Positions 5,189 through 5,262 of a stretch of 5,262 nucleotides of DNA are shown piece by piece (position 1 is the stretch's first letter; each line of letters starts with the position of its first letter). The DNA is from an uncultured Clostridia bacterium (GTDB lineage Bacteria > Bacillota > Clostridia > Oscillospirales > Acutalibacteraceae): NCBI GenBank assembly GCA_937916195.1, contig CALFTO010000083.1, forward strand, positions 1-5,262, read 5' to 3'. The position numbers were made by a program, and so were the translations under genes. The notes under the pieces are model-generated. The model saw only the letters and a program-made list of their open reading frames with translations. It made no database searches and was not told the DNA's origin.

Positions 5189-5262
5189 ATGGGCGGTTTC
5201 TTCGGTGCTGTCAGTAAGAATGACACAATTTTAGATGTGTTTTTTGGAACTGACTATCACTC
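5189..5262 (+). CDS. purF: PurF-like amidophosphoribosyltransferase, N-terminal fragment lacking the usual Cys nucleophile
   Basis: Only the first 24 codons are present before the window ends. The ATG at 5189 is preceded by AAGAGGT (5176-5182), which overlaps the purC stop. The peptide starts MGGFFGAVSKND and continues TILDVFFGTDYH. It resembles the start of Ntn-type glutamine amidotransferases such as PurF, where mature proteins begin CGxFG. Here the aligned position is Gly (M-G-G-F-F-G against M-C-G-I-F-G), so the nucleophile needed for glutamine hydrolysis appears to be absent. PurF makes phosphoribosylamine, the first purine step, which fits a place after purE and purC. The rest of the protein, including any phosphoribosyltransferase domain, cannot be seen, so a related Cys-less amidotransferase-like protein remains possible. 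Confidence 0.7.
   Translation, partial: MGGFFGAVSKNDTILDVFFGTDYH

Overview
The window carries the 3' part of a pyrimidine biosynthesis operon followed by the start of a purine biosynthesis operon. All genes are on the + strand. AT-rich DNA, strong AGGAGG-type ribosome binding sites, a two-subunit NAD-linked dihydroorotate dehydrogenase (PyrK plus class 1B PyrD), a PyrB/PyrI aspartate transcarbamoylase and a ZTP riboswitch before purE together suggest an anaerobic Bacillota, most likely class Clostridia. This is inference; no marker gene fixes the species.

Positions 1-3714 hold pyrK (3' end only), pyrD, pyrF, pyrE, pyrB and pyrI. They are packed with overlaps or gaps of 1-13 bases, so they are almost certainly one transcript. 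The genes cover dihydroorotate to UMP (pyrD/K, pyrE, pyrF) and the committed carbamoyl-aspartate step (pyrB with its allosteric subunit pyrI). Carbamoyl-phosphate synthetase and dihydroorotase (pyrC) are not seen and may lie upstream. Whatever controls the pyr operon at its 5' end is outside the window.

Positions 3715-3967 form the only sizeable non-coding stretch (253 bases), and it is dense with signals. In order they are: two perfect TGTCGAA heptamers one helical turn apart plus a third inverted near-match (candidate Spo0A boxes); a sigma-A-type promoter; a ZTP (pfl) riboswitch with P1, P2, P3 and a perfect 5-bp pseudoknot; an intrinsic terminator whose 5' arm reuses the P3 strand; and the purE ribosome binding site. 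The arrangement reads as an ON switch: ZTP, which builds up when 10-formyl-tetrahydrofolate is short, would stabilise the pseudoknot, block the terminator and let purE onward be transcribed.

Positions 3968-5262 hold purE, purC and the first 24 codons of a purF-like gene. purE and purC act consecutively (AIR/N5-CAIR to CAIR to SAICAR). The purF-like start is notable because it has Gly where glutamine PRPP amidotransferases carry their N-terminal catalytic Cys. The purC product is recognisable but departs from the usual consensus at several conserved places.

Most of the window is ordinary core metabolism. The points worth a second look are the composite purE leader, the possible Spo0A sites and the Cys-less PurF-like N terminus.
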